Source: Rhizophlyctis rosea (Eukaryota; Chytridiomycota; Chytridiomycetes; Rhizophlyctidales; Rhizophlyctidaceae). Taken from it: a stretch of DNA of 64,000 bases. Location of the stretch: positions 53,747 through 117,746 of the forward strand of contig JADGJC010000109.1 of the NCBI GenBank assembly GCA_027596075.1. The letters run 5' to 3'. Numbering within the stretch: position 1 is the first letter of the stretch; every line of letters begins with the position of its first letter. The notes beneath the pieces were generated by a model. The model did not search any database. It was not told the origin of the DNA and saw only the letters and a program-made list of their open reading frames with translations. Positions 1-11,600 of the stretch are shown one piece after another. A program made the position numbers and the translations under genes.

Positions 1-1419
1 ATGCAGCACAAAAACACTGCCAACCGCCGCCATCGTCAATGAATAGGCAATTAAGGCCTGATTCACAAACCATACAATGCCAGAAAGTGTGCCAATCAAC
101 ATCAACAGAATGACCAAGCGGAATTTGAACAGCGAGAGTGCCAGACCGATCAGGTGGAGTATATCGAGCGTTGTGCGGATGTTGAGTGTCTTGGTCCATA
201 GGATGTGTAGGCATTCTTGGAGGGAGAATGTGACTAGTTCCGGGGATGTGAGTTCCAGATAGAGGTCTTTTTGATCTATGTTGCCGTATTTCTTTTCCAA
301 GGCCTTGCACCGCCTCAGCACCGTCGGAACATCGGGGAAAGGCCACTCATCGGACAGAATGCCGTCATTGTATTTTTTGCGATGCCGGCACACCCGGAGG
401 GCGCCGTCGTTCCAGACTTCATGGTCTTCATTTTCCATGTGGAGGAGGGGTTGCATGCGGAGGGTCAGTGATTGGGAGTATGCGCTGTGTGGACTTGCTT
501 TGAGGAGGGGTGGGGAAGGGTGGATGTATGATGCTAGGAGTGTCGGACCTAAAGATGTTACGCCGTCCGGGTATTGGTTTAGAATGGCCTGAGGGAATGG
601 GTTAATATAGGAGGGCTGAGGAAACAACAGAATATTTGGACGAAGCAAATATGCATCGAGGCTCTAAACAAAACGCACCTCCAAGCGCTTGACACGCTCC
701 GCAAAGTCCACTTGTCCAAAGATCTCAAACTCCACACCAGCGTATAACCACTTCCGCAACTTGGTTCGCGCCTGTCTTTGCCCCAACTGGACCTCCAACT
801 GGCGAAACTTATCGTCAAGACTGCGATCCCGCAAAAACTCCCACATCCCTTCCTCCGACTCCTCAACCCACTCAACACTATCAGCAAGACCATCATAACT
901 GTCTGACCACTTCATAACTCGACGTTCCATGAAATCCCAATATGCTTTACACACTTTGGACATTCGCGTCCTGTTTGGTGTGACAACACCCCACATTGTT
1001 GCGGACTTTTGGAACAAATGCGTTTCGAGGTATCGGAAAACGCGGACGGTGTCCACTAGCAGGTGCAACGGGTGAAGAGGGGTACCTCTAAATGGATGTG
1101 TAGGTCTTAAGGGCATGATCTTATTTTTGGTTAGGTAACGGTCTAGAAGAGCGGTGAGTCGGACACAGGCGGGAACGAGACAGTTGTATAAGTGGCGGTC
1201 GGGGGTGGTGCTGGTTTGGTATAGTGAGCGTAGAATGAGGCAGGTGTGTCCGAAGAGGAAGTATGTTGGCCAGTCTAGGAAGGTGCTGATTTCGAGGAGG
1301 ATCTCTTTTGGTAGGGAAGTAAGTGTTGGAGTGGTAGCGGATGCTCCCGCCAGCGGGAGGAACATGACGAGTGTGAAGAGGCACCCCATAAGAGATGGCG
1401 ACGTCGTGGGTGGGAACAT
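1..1419 (-). CDS. F-box protein with N- and C-terminal hydrophobic segments (3' end off window)
   Basis: Two exons join in phase. Exon 1 (1419-679) ends at a GTGCGT donor; a 90-base intron (678-589) ends in CAG; exon 2 (588-1) stays open to the window edge, so the C-terminus is missing. Residues about 37-70 form an F-box (LPKEILLEISTFLDW core), the Skp1-binding module of SCF ubiquitin ligases. Two features are unusual. A hydrophobic stretch (MGCLFTLVMFLPLAGASA) precedes the F-box and resembles a signal peptide or signal anchor. Exon 2 also ends in two hydrophobic segments that look like membrane spans. A membrane-attached F-box protein is the simplest reading. No other Met lies between residue 11 and the F-box, so the start is residue 1 or 11. 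The substrate is unknown. F-box assignment is fairly secure; topology is inferred. Confidence 0.72.
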
Positions 1420-2048
1420 TTTGCGGTGGAGCTGCTTTTATAGGTAGGTAAGCCTTGCTGAGTACAGAGGGTCTTTCAATTTGTGGCGAGGATTGACAAG
1501 TGATGAGAACAGCAAATAGCAAATGAGCAAATGAGTCCGCTGCTGAGGGGAATCGGAATATCTAAGTGGGACACGGTAAGACAGTGGCGATTCTGGCGAA
1601 CGCAAAAGGTCCCAAATTCCCTTCACCTCCGACACCTCAGCTCCTCAGCTGGCATGTTTGACGGCTTGAGGCAGCAGATAGCAGCAGATAGAGATGAAAA
1701 TCAGTATACCGGTTACCTATCATTTACATTTTTGAAGTCATTCTGCAGGCACAACGCTGGGCCATATGATTTCGGACAGAATTTTCAACGCGATGCAGAC
1801 ATATACAATGGATGCCCTCAGAGAGGGAAATGGTCAACGAAATCACCGCGAACGCATGGAGCAATAATTGTCAAATTGGAGAATCAAAGTGTGCGGCACA
1901 AAGGAGAACAACCCCTTTTGAAACCACATGGGGACACGGCATATACAGCGTAAACCACAACATCGTCATGCTCATCTCAACAATTTACAGAAAAACCTTT
2001 CTACAAAAAACAGTCTCCACAAAATCCACTCTTCTTCCCTTGCACCGG
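1420..2048. other. Intergenic, no gene seen
   Basis: Region between the head of the F-box gene (-) and the stop of the next (-) gene. It should hold the F-box promoter. Open frames here are short and lack splice-consistent partners. Confidence 0.4.
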
Positions 2049-3173
2049 CTATGCAGTCTGCTGCAAAAATTTCGCAATCCAGTCAAGAATCCGCACAATA
2101 TTCTCCCTGTCAGATCTAACCAAGAGACGCAAGCCAATCTGCTTATTCGGATGTGGCACACGAGCTCGGTTGTCCGAGGTCAACTTTGAAACGGTGTCGG
2201 GGACTGTACGGCACCGACCGACACGTACGTCATCTGCCAGTGTTTTAGGAATCTTCGTCCGATAGAAGGTGACTTCAAAGCCTACAACCCGAAGCGCAAA
2301 GATGTCTCGTGTCTCGTCCCATGCTTCCCTGCATTAATGCTGTGTCTGATGATTTATCCTTAAGAAGCGGACTTGATGTTAAGAGAAGAGACGACAACAT
2401 AGGCCGGACACCAGCCTGTCTGTGAAGGAAATGTCCTACTTAGACATACCACAACAATGAACAAACCCACATCCAAATCAGTTTCTCCTCTCTTTCGCAG
2501 GCACATAACATCAGGAGTAGCTTCACTCAATTGTGATGTTGAGGACCTCATGCCGACTTTCAGAGGCATTGGCAGACCAGGGCTGTTGATGAAAAGGTGA
2601 GCTTACATCCCTGTCTTTGATTCAAAAGGGACACGCTTACCAAACAAACCAATGCGAATCTGGAAAAATCTGCTCCAACGAGTACGACATCATTGCGTCC
2701 ACCGATCGCTCATGTGCTGGAGCAGTATTCAGCATTGTCAACATGTTGAGAGAAAATGCCTTAAAATGAGCAACTTACAGGGATATACAAAGCATCCGGG
2801 CAAGAGCGGCAGCAATGGCGTCAATGCTGTGCTCGAGCCTGAAGATGCTTTTCATATTCTGTAAATGGACTGGCCCATCGGAGTCGTCATTGAGAAGATA
2901 AGGAAAGTTTGAGGTGGGGAGCGCGTGGGCGCAGTCAATATTTGCATTCCTCTCGGCTCTAACGGCAGTTGGTTGCTGAATGTCGTGGTGAAGCGCGAGG
3001 TTGCTAAGAAAGTGTTGCATTGAATGGACAGAAGATATGGCGCCAAGGCAGGTGAAATTTGAAGGAGATGGTCGGGAATTGGGACTCTTTGAACGTTTTT
3101 GACCAGGACAAGCCCTCCTTCCTCTCTCACTTAAGCAGTTGATGAGTTCCAGAATGACAAAATGGACTCCCAT
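2049..3173 (-). CDS. Unrecognised multi-exon protein
   Basis: Coding character is clear in at least four blocks on the minus strand. One is 3173 to about 2785 (includes MQHFLSNLALHHD and SIDAIAAALARML). The second is about 2730-2645 (RSVDAMMSYSLEQIFPD), which ends at a GTAAGC donor. The third is about 2588-2440 (RKRGETDLDVGLFIVV), which ends at a GTATGT donor. The last exon follows a GCAG acceptor near 2320 and ends at TAG 2051-2049 (includes FALRVVGFEVTFYRTK). Phases agree for some junctions. The junction into the last exon is one base off for the best GT/AG pair, so either the acceptor is misread or there is a frameshift. The C-terminal pattern (a strand-rich FEVTFYR segment, then a short helix ending the protein) recalls fungal Crinkler-like families, but I cannot establish that. 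Function unknown; the start is uncertain. Confidence 0.45.
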
Positions 3174-3494
3174 GTTACTCTACCTACCTATGACTACTGT
3201 AACACCAGCTACACAGTCTACAGCACCAGTAGTAGTCTTTTCGGGTGGAGTGCTCAGGTAGTTCAGTTGTGAAGAAGACAGCGAACAGGAAACGAACAAA
3301 CCGCGCATTCGGCGGTTGAGTCGGTTGGCACCGCGACGACGTGTTTTTCGATGTATTTTGACAGTTTTGACTTCTCGTCTCACCTTCACCCGTCTGTCAT
3401 CTGTTTTGACAGGTCAGTCAGCTTCTTCAAAAAACCACTTAGAAAGCTATGCTAGTATCAAAATGTATACACCATGCGCCCAAAGGGCAAAAAT

Positions 3495-3566
3495 GGAGCA
3501 ACAGGGGATTGAACCCTGGGCCTCTCGCATGCGAAGCGAGCGCTACTACCACTGAGCTATTACCCC
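3495..3566 (-). tRNA. tRNA-Ala (anticodon CGC)
   Basis: On the minus strand the acceptor stem pairs GGGGTAA with TTGCTCC, followed by discriminator A (+ strand T at 3494). The T arm is CAGGG-TTCAATC-CCCTG and the anticodon arm CTCGC-TTCGCAT-GCGAG, giving anticodon CGC (Ala, GCG codons). No intron. The D arm reads GCTCAGTGGTAGTAGC, one base longer than the usual GCTCAGTGGTAGAGC, which disturbs the D stem. The gene is recognisable, but that change could reduce function. Confidence 0.85.
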
Positions 3567-4213
3567 TCCTCCCAAAGGAAAAGTGTGTTTGCAACTCAAT
3601 GCCATAGCAATTTAATTTTAGCTGTGAGCGAGATTTTGCCAAAGTCTTTGACAGCTTGATCTTTGTGGAAGTCAAAGCCCTTGTTCCTATCGATGATTCT
3701 CAGGACGATCCCACTGTATTATGTTGTACAGCGAATTTGGGAGGCAGTTGGCGTCTACGAGTCTTCAATTCACGTCAATTCGAGCGATTTATAAAGCTGT
3801 CAATGTTCACTGGCACATGGAATTGTGTTGGTGAATGTTGTTGTTGGAGGAAAGTGGCAGCGAAGTTAGCGCCCAAGGAGATTTTTACATTTGGTCTTTT
3901 AGTTGGCATGCTTGGTGCTGGAAACCGCCAGGGCTGCTGTTATGAAGTGAAGGGAAGCAGACCGCAAATGGGTTCCCAAAGCTCATTTGCAGATGAAAGG
4001 AAAATAGTTGCCTGATGATGGAATTCGCTCCATAGGAAGATATCATGACCTCAAGCAAAACATTGCACCAAAGGTTGGGTGTTTGAAAGCATGTTTCGAT
4101 GACGATGCAGCCTTTCAATTGGAGCTGATTCTCATAAACAAGCTGATAAGGAAACGTGATTCTATTGAATGTATCTACACGCTGCCCGCTTTACCGCACG
4201 ATGCTGAAACCTA
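3567..4213. other. Intergenic, no gene seen
   Basis: Lies between tRNA-Ala and the 3' end of the F-box gene. No convincing coding frame or structured RNA was seen. Confidence 0.4.
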
Positions 4214-5290
4214 CTATTGGTCGAGAGTTGTATAAGCTAGGTACTCCTGCCCCAGAAGATTCGAAGCCAACTGTGGTGAAGCCTGCACCGTAACCCGTCG
4301 AACCGTCACTCTGCCCCCATTGCCTCCGACTTTACAAATCCCCAAGGTGAATCCATCGAAGCGGCAGAGGTTCGGGCGGAGTTGACCATTTTGGACATCG
4401 CACAAGAAACTCAAAAACTTGGCATGCCATGGCCCCACAATGCGCCAAATCATGTACGTGAATTCGTGCATGTGCCCATCCTCCTCTTCGAGACCCTCTT
4501 CGCTACCCTCTTCGGGACCGGAACAATCTCCAACGCACTTCAATGTTGGTCTGACCCATCGCTCGACGCAGCGGTGTATTCCCGACTCAGGATCCCTATC
4601 ATAGAATCCAGCATGGCTGAAGTGATATCTGCCCGCTTCTTCCAGGACACCGCCCTTCGCCGATGGATTGAAAGACGTGAATGCCGTCTCGAGATCCCTC
4701 GGACCGAACCCAATCCACGGACGGTAACAGTGATGAAGCAACGGCCCCGAATAAGGTTCAACACCCCTGTCCCACGGCTTGCTGTTCCCCGCCGCACACG
4801 GCGGCAAGCCATGCTTCCCCTCCACATTGACCCGTTGCGAGCAGTCAGCTGAGAGGCGTTCGATGATCAGGACGGGTTGGGTGAACAGGTGCACCAAGCT
4901 GCGAAGGATAGAGATTGACTTTGTACTGATGTCGAGGAAGAATTGACACTCGAAGAGTTCGTAGCACTGCTCTGTGCAGCGGCAGCGATGGCGGCAGGTC
5001 GTGCAGACAAGTATGATATCTTTCGTGACGGCGAAGAGGAACGAGTCGTGAGGGATAGACTGTATGTATGCTGCGAACGCTTTGATTTGGGTCTCGCTTT
5101 GCTGAGCGTCGTCTTCGACACGGACGAAGAGTCTTTCGGCGAAACGGGGTGCGAGGGGTTGGCATAGGCGGTGCATCTGGTGGTTGGTTGCGCGTACGGC
5201 GAGGAGGCTTTTGGAGTCGCAACGTTCCAGGATGTGCGCCAGCAGCTCTTCCGGTAGAGTTGACAAAGAGGTAGGAGTGCTATCCATCAT
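4214..5290 (-). CDS. F-box protein
   Basis: Single-exon frame. The first 31 codons of the longest frame (from 5383) are low-complexity; I favour the Met at 5290 (MMDSTPTSLSTLPEELL), which puts the F-box at the N-terminus as usual. The F-box core is LPEELLAHILERCDSKSLLAVRATN. The remaining ~300 residues contain clustered cysteines (CTTCRHRCRCTEQCYELFEC), possibly metal-binding, and no named repeat. The role is inferred to be substrate recognition in an SCF ligase. It is head-to-head with the secreted-protein gene at 5643, so about 350 bases serve as a shared promoter. Confidence 0.7.
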   Translation of the reverse strand: MMDSTPTSLSTLPEELLAHILERCDSKSLLAVRATNHQMHRLCQPLAPRFAERLFVRVEDDAQQSETQIKAFAAYIQSIPHDSFLFAVTKDIILVCTTCRHRCRCTEQCYELFECQFFLDISTKSISILRSLVHLFTQPVLIIERLSADCSQRVNVEGKHGLPPCAAGNSKPWDRGVEPYSGPLLHHCYRPWIGFGPRDLETAFTSFNPSAKGGVLEEAGRYHFSHAGFYDRDPESGIHRCVERWVRPTLKCVGDCSGPEEGSEEGLEEEDGHMHEFTYMIWRIVGPWHAKFLSFLCDVQNGQLRPNLCRFDGFTLGICKVGGNGGRVTVRRVTVQASPQLASNLLGQEYLAYTTLDQ

Positions 5291-5642
5291 GTGGTGTTGG
5301 AATTGAATTTCCGTGGAAGTTGAATCTGGGTGTGGATTGATGGATGATGTTTTGATGGAAAAGTGTGGGCAAGTCTGCAGCAAAACCTCAAAGGGTGCTC
5401 AAGAGGGAAGGTTTTTGGCTCTTTCAGTTTGCCAGGGTATGGTGAAGGCACAGTGACCGGAGCAACTACGTTACTATCATCAGGGTCCCATTCACCCAAA
5501 ATTTCCCGCCCCCCATTCCCCGTTCCATCGTCAACAATAACACCTACAAAACAAGAGTAGCGAGATGTCAAGTTGAAGATAACAGAGTGACCGCGCAAGA
5601 ACAATGCCAAGCTTCCTTCTCCTGCCTCCCACAAAACCAGCC

Positions 5643-6803
5643 ATGCGCCTCCAGCCCCTTCTATTCCTCCTCACAGCCCTAACTCCAATTCTCGCCGCAA
5701 AATGGATTGTCGAACTACCCAGCCCACCCAGTTGCAGCTGGGCATACGGCCCAAACTTCCAAAACCAAACCACCTATAAAAACACCGGCTCTTCCGCCGG
5801 CGTCCAAAGAGAAATCATGCGAGATTATCTGGATTACCAAAGATTGAGCATGCATGCGTATTTGGAAGGATATTGTGATGACTCGTTTACGGTGTGGAGT
5901 AATGATACATCCAAATGGAAGGTTCTGAGTACTTATTGGAAGGTCAACGAGACTCACATTTGGAGATGTAAGACTATCTCTTGATCTCCGTTGGTACCAT
6001 TCATCCAAATGTTGAAGTACGAGCGAATCTTCAGGGGCTTGCAGCCAGTTATAATGTGGAGGTTGTAGTTGAGTTCTGCACATTTGATTGCTTCCACCCC
6101 AGCACAAGGTGTGTTTGTACTCTATCGCACTTGATTGGCTTTCTCGGTCGTAGGCCATTGACTTTTCACCAAAGTCTATGGTGACTGTACCAGAGCGAGT
6201 ATATATTACACTGGAATCGAGGATGATGCTGTGGATGCGTTGAAGTATGCAGTTGAGCAGCGTGCAAACATAATCAGGCAGACGGAATTCTGACACACTC
6301 AATTGGCATCAACAGACCTCTTGAGCCTCTACAAGCAAACACGACCCTAACCCAACCTCCCAACCCCGACGCAACAATCACAGAATACCAATCAACTCTT
6401 TTCCCGCGACGATCCCACCTGCAACAGCAAACCCTCTCAAGTTGTGGTGATCCCAGCGTATCGCACCTGCACAAAAATGAACGACGGAACAGGGTTTTAC
6501 CGCCAGAATGTCGATCAAGGGAGTAAATGGGCCAACAGGGTTTGCGTTGATTCTGATTGTCGGGATTGCGTTGAGACTACTGGGGAAATTGATACGTCTC
6601 GGCGATTCCAGCCAGGGGAGTGTTGGGCTACTTTGAGTGAGGATGGAAAGAGGACCTATATGTATCAGAGAGTTTACACGAGAGGCAGCGGTGCGACCGG
6701 GACCCTGGGTGCGTCTTCTCGTGGCAGCAGATTTGGGGTGGGACAATGGGCGGCATGCGGTGCTGGTGTTGTTGGTGGGCTCGGTGCGTTGGCTGTTTTG
6801 TAG
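5643..6803 (+). CDS. Secreted, probably GPI-anchored surface protein (frame broken near 6400)
   Basis: The start at 5643 gives an ideal signal peptide (MRLQPLLFLLTALTPILAA); a Met 39 bases upstream would bury it. Proposed exons are 5643-5967, 6045-6108, 6194-6244 and 6316-6803, with GTAAGA, GTGTGT and GTATGC donors and matching phases. The ectodomain has paired cysteines (CTFDC, CVDSDCRDC) and N-glycosylation sequons (NQT, NDT, NET). The C-terminus is a Gly/Ala-rich hydrophobic tail after a Ser/Gly stretch, as in GPI-anchored proteins. Within exon 4 the frame shifts by one base around the CTTTTCCC run at 6398-6405. The upstream frame reads to ITEYQSTLF, and the downstream one resumes at RDDPTCNSKPSQVVV. 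No intron fits, so this is a sequence error or an inactivating indel. Family not recognised. Confidence 0.6.
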
Positions 6804-7399
6804 ATAATCCAATTATAAACGAAGAAAGGATCCTTGTTTTTTAGAGTTGACAGATAGCAGCGCTGTCACAACGTTAGCCCATTCTGTGTGGACCAAGTTC
6901 ATTGGCTTGCTTGTGACATGACACATCAGTGCACAGTATCCGCAACTCATTACTTCATAACGCACACAGTATTTTGGGTTGAGATCATATCAAAACTATC
7001 CCTTTTCGTCTGACATCCTCTAGTGAGGCCATTGCTCAGTTTCCCCGGTCTCGGCATCGCGGAACTTTCTTTCACTCACATCCGGATGGGAATTGATTCC
7101 TTATCGTATCAGACGTTTCCTCCGTCAAATCCACAAATCCATAGGGCTTTATGGAGCGACAGCGTTACTCTCACAGGTTAAAGAAAGTGCTGTCATAAAT
7201 GTCCACGCACAATGAAATGGGAAGGACCCTGTTCTGTGCGGTAGAGGCACGGTCATATGGCTTGCGCGGCAATATAAAGCCACGTAAGCCACACTGGCGT
7301 GGCTAAAAGTAGCCTTCCAAGACCTACTCCAAATGTTTCCTTCCCTCAATCCCCATCACCATCTTCTGTCTCGCGTAACTCCCAACCAGCACACTCAAT
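6804..7399. other. Intergenic / promoter of BAG-domain gene
   Basis: About 600 bases without a credible gene; presumably the terminator of the surface-protein gene and the promoter of the next. Confidence 0.4.
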
Positions 7400-8293
7400 A
7401 TGAGTTCCAAAGGACCAGCAGTCTCAAAAGCCCGCAATCCCCGCCAACTTCGTCGCACCACAAAAAAGAAGCAAGAAGAAGACGCCGAACCCCCCACCAA
7501 CCCATCCGACCCCACCACCCCTGCCGACTCAACCGACACCGACACCTCCCAACCTCCCACCCCCCACCGCCGCAAAAAAACCCCAAAACAAGCCCCAGAA
7601 TCCCTCACACACCTCCGCCGCATAACCCAGGACTTCCAAGCCCTCCTCCAAACCACCGAACCAATTGTCCTCTCAACACCTCTCATATTCTCCCCCGCTT
7701 CCCCGCCCTCATCCCCACCCTCAGTCATAGACGCAACAGCCTCAGCCCTAGACCCAGACGGCGACCTATCCGCCGACGCTCCCCTCCCACCACCCCTCCA
7801 CCACCAACCCCTAACCCTCCCACCAACACTCAACACCCCCTTCGTAGCATACGAAGAACGTCTTCTCCAACTCCTCACGTCATATGACGCGATAGACGCC
7901 GCTGACCTTCCTGCTATTCGGGAGGCTAGGAAAGCCGGCATCGCACGCGTACAGGAACGGTTACATGTTTTGGATGAGTATCAGAAGAAGGAGGAGGAGA
8001 GGTGGAGGAGTGAGGGGGGTGTGGTGGTGAGGAAGGGGGAGGGGAGTGCGGTTTGGAATGTTGGATTGGTGTTGGTTGTTGGGGCTGTTGTTGGTGAGTT
8101 TGTTACTCTCGTTCAAGTTTGAGATTGCAGTTGTTTGCTGTGCTCGACTGCTGTTCGAGTTGCATGAAGACCTTAGCATCACACGCATCATGCTGACCCA
8201 TGACCCATCTCGTTTGCAGTTGCGGTGCTTTTGGGCCTCGTTTTGGATTATACCCTCCTCTTTGATGACTTGCGGGATTACCTCTCCTTGTGA
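7400..8293 (+). CDS. BAG-domain protein with C-terminal membrane anchor
   Basis: Exon 1 is 7400-8093 and exon 2 is 8220-8293. The intron has a GTGAGT donor and TTTGCAG acceptor, phase 1, and the product is 255 residues. The N-terminal half is basic then Pro/Ser/Thr-rich and looks disordered. Residues ~155-200 (YEERLLQLLTSYDAIDAADL, then IREARKAGIARVQERL) match a BAG domain, the three-helix module that binds the Hsp70 ATPase domain and promotes nucleotide exchange. A hydrophobic segment (VGLVLVVGAVV continuing into VAVLLGLVLDY across the splice) follows near the C-terminus. That makes it a likely tail-anchored ER or outer-membrane Hsp70 co-chaperone. Yeast Snl1 has the same parts but an N-terminal anchor. 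BAG call moderately secure. Confidence 0.7.
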
Positions 8294-8682
8294 AATAGTT
8301 TGCCTAATACCAACTACCGTCACAGCCAGCCCCGAAGTGATGGACATCTCTGGTAGCCAATTCAAGAGTCAGTGTGCAGTCTGCTAGACTGTTTGTTCGA
8401 TCGTATCAAAATTAGCACTACTTCTCCACATGAGCTGGTAAACAAATCACACACTCTTCATCCAGAGTTTTTCTGATCTCGCAAAATTTACAAAAAGGTG
8501 AGAGAAAGTGGACAAAGCCATCGGAAAAGAAGGAATGGTGAGAAACTTCCGCCAAAAGTGGTCCTCCTAAACCTCCGCCCCACCAAAAAAAAATTCCACA
8601 TCCCCACCACGACCACCACTACTACTGCCTCCCCCTCCTCCATTCCCATTCCCTACCCCCCCCCACCCAAACCCGGCAATCT
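8294..8682. other. Intergenic between converging genes
   Basis: Separates two converging genes (BAG protein + and DNA methyltransferase -). No feature recognised apart from pyrimidine-rich sequence. Confidence 0.4.
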
Positions 8683-11600
8683 TCAGTACTCCCCCAATAC
8701 CCCCCAACTGCACCCAACCCCCAACCCAACCAATGACCACCCCGAGCACAAGNNNNNNNNNNCATCAATGTCCATCCCGTCAACAATCTCCCCAATTCCA
8801 TCTTCATCTCCATCCTCGTGCGCAACCCCATCCGCATTCTCATCATCCTCCTCCTCCTCCTCCTCTTCCTCCTCCTCCTCCTCATCACCCTCCTCATCCG
8901 ACAACACCTCAATCTGCATAACTCTCCTCCTCCGACTCCTCCTAACCTCCCAAACCTCCTCATCCTCGACCACAATCACATCCCCTCCCTCCCCACCTAC
9001 CCCATTCCCCAACTCCCCTACATCCTCCTCCTGCAAATCCCCCGCATCAACCCGCATCTCTTCCCGAAACGGAAACCTCTCCTCCCAACAAACCCAAACA
9101 TTCCCCTCCCCATCCTCCTCCTCCACCTTCCTCCTCCTCGCCATCCTCAACGAAACCCCCAACGCAAAGCCCAACGCCGGCGGCACAGCATTTCCAATGA
9201 CTTTGTGCCGTTCTGCAGCGGGACCGAGGAATTGGTACGTTGGAGGGAAGGCTGTTACAACGACGAGGAGGGAAGATATTGAATGAACAATGAATGCGTG
9301 CATATTGATCACGCATGAAGCATATGCTTTGACCCCTATCAAGAGCAGAACCGCAAAGCAAAATAACCACCACACGCCCACGCATGCGATACAACTGGAA
9401 CTCACATTGCAACAAAGCCCTCTCCCGAATCGAATACGGCCGATTCTCCTCATAATGCAATCCAGCATCCATAGCACCCCCCTGCGTCGTCACCGTCGTA
9501 ATCGCCGTATCCCTGCTCTCCCTCATATACCGGCGATGATACTTCTTCTTCTTTTCTTTCGTTCCCTCCACCGCCAGTTTCCGTAGAACAAAAAAAAAAA
9601 AAAAAGGAAGAGGGGAGAGTGCAAGTCAGTGGATTAAGATGGCATAGCCTGTACAATTTCAGGATTGACAAACTACGAATGTGTAGCAAAAACTCACATT
9701 GAGAGCACGTGTCCCCTTGTACATCAACTTATGCAAACTCCTCCCCTCATTGTCCTTCTTTCCAAGTACGTTCGCCATGCTCCCTCCCTTTGGGATGAAC
9801 CGCGTCGCGTACGTGAGCGTCGGCCACATTGGTGGTTCGACAACGTGTTGTGGGTCGGTAAAGCACTTTTGACGAAAACGCCAAGAAATTGAAGTCATCA
9901 GAAAGATGTAACCCTGACACTTAAGGAGGAGAAAGCAAAAACAAAAGCAAAAATACAATACTCACCGGTCTAAACCCATTCTCCCCAATCGATGGAACAC
10001 CCCCAATAACATCCTCCATATTATTCGCCGGAAACGGCGCATAAGCCTGCTTCTGAATACCCGGAAGCCTACACATCACACATTAATCTCCTCAACCACC
10101 ACACCACGCCACACCCCCTCCCACAAGAACCCTCGACTCACTTCATTCCGTTAGGCAACCCCGCAATACTCCTCTGCTTCTTAATCCTCGCATCATGCGT
10201 CACATCCGGCGGCGGAGGCATAACACCTCCCTCCCTAACAGCCTGCACAAACAACCGATCCCGCTTCTGCGCCAACCCATGCTGCATAGCCGACAGCGCA
10301 AACATCTGGACTTGGTACCCCATCATTCGGAGCGTATACATGATTTTGTGGATGATGCGGCCTTTTTCTTCGTTTTTGAAGCGTTGCATGTTGCTGTGGG
10401 TGGGGGATGGTTAGGGTTTTGTGGGAGACGCGTAAGGGGTTGGGGGAACTTACAAGACATTCTCAATGTATACGTGTTCTGGACGAAGGAAGTCGATCCA
10501 ACTCAAGCAGACGAGGTATTGTAGTCTGTTCAGTTGACTTTTGGGACTGTCGAGCACCCGGTTGAGACGGGAGAAGCCTTGGCATGGCGGGCCGGCGAAG
10601 AAGAGTCCGACTTGGCCCTGACATGCGAACCAATTTCGCGTGCATGGTAAGAAGATATTGTATGTCACCGTGCCTTTTCAAGCAGAATCGACGACCTACC
10701 GGTTGTGGATAATTTTTATCGCCCTTCATGGCCTTCCTCAACCCCTCCGACGCCTCCTCATGCAACATCCTGAACGGCTGGTCCTTGTGCAAGCGGTTCT
10801 TCATATTCGTGTGAAGCGCCCAAGGGTTCAAATCCAACGCCCTGTCACAAGCACCGCGCGTTAACATTCCTTCCTACCAAACAACAACAAGTACTCAGCG
10901 CGACGACGCAAATCACTCCACACGTACCACTCCGAACGAGCGACACCCGACAACTCCAACCCCAATGACGAGCCTCCAGTCCCAGAAAACAGCTCGAACG
11001 AAATCAGTGGTGGGACATCTTTCGGATGTTTATCGGCAAGAGACGGGAAGCGTTTCTTCAAATCCTCGCGTTCCGCTGCGTCCGTGATGGGTACCAGCTC
11101 TTTTGTCGTTGCGTCATATCCATAGCGGAAGAACGCCTATCACCAGCAACATGATATGAGCACAATCTTCACCGCCAAACTCCGTCGACAATGAAACAGA
11201 TAACTCACCACACACCCCGACCCACACAAAAAAGGCCTCAAATGCACCGGCAACTCCTCCTCCCTCACCTCCGTCCCCTCCTCTCTGCCATCCACAAACT
11301 CCATGTACATCAAAAACCCCGAATGCAACATTTCAACCCGATCCCAAAAATCACCGATCTCCTCCTCAACAAAACTCCTCACAAACTCATTCCTCATCCC
11401 CCCACTCCTCCCATCCAACTGCGTCCTCAAATAAAACCTCCTCCCCTCAACAACCTTCGGCTTCGGCTTTCGTCCAACCTGCTCCACGTCTCTTATGTCC
11501 GTGATTTCCCACACCTCCGAGGTACGCCCGTCGGATTGGTAGAGATTTCCGAGTACGACGACGTCGCCGACTTTGTAGCGTTGTTTGCGTCCTGAGAGGG

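Noticed and set aside
7333..7887. 184-codon Pro/His/Arg-rich frame
   Set aside because: Shadow of the BAG-domain gene in another frame, caused by CCX-rich composition.
8498..9286. 262-codon Ser/Pro-rich plus-strand frame crossing the gap
   Set aside because: Antisense shadow of the acidic tail and motif X of the methyltransferase.
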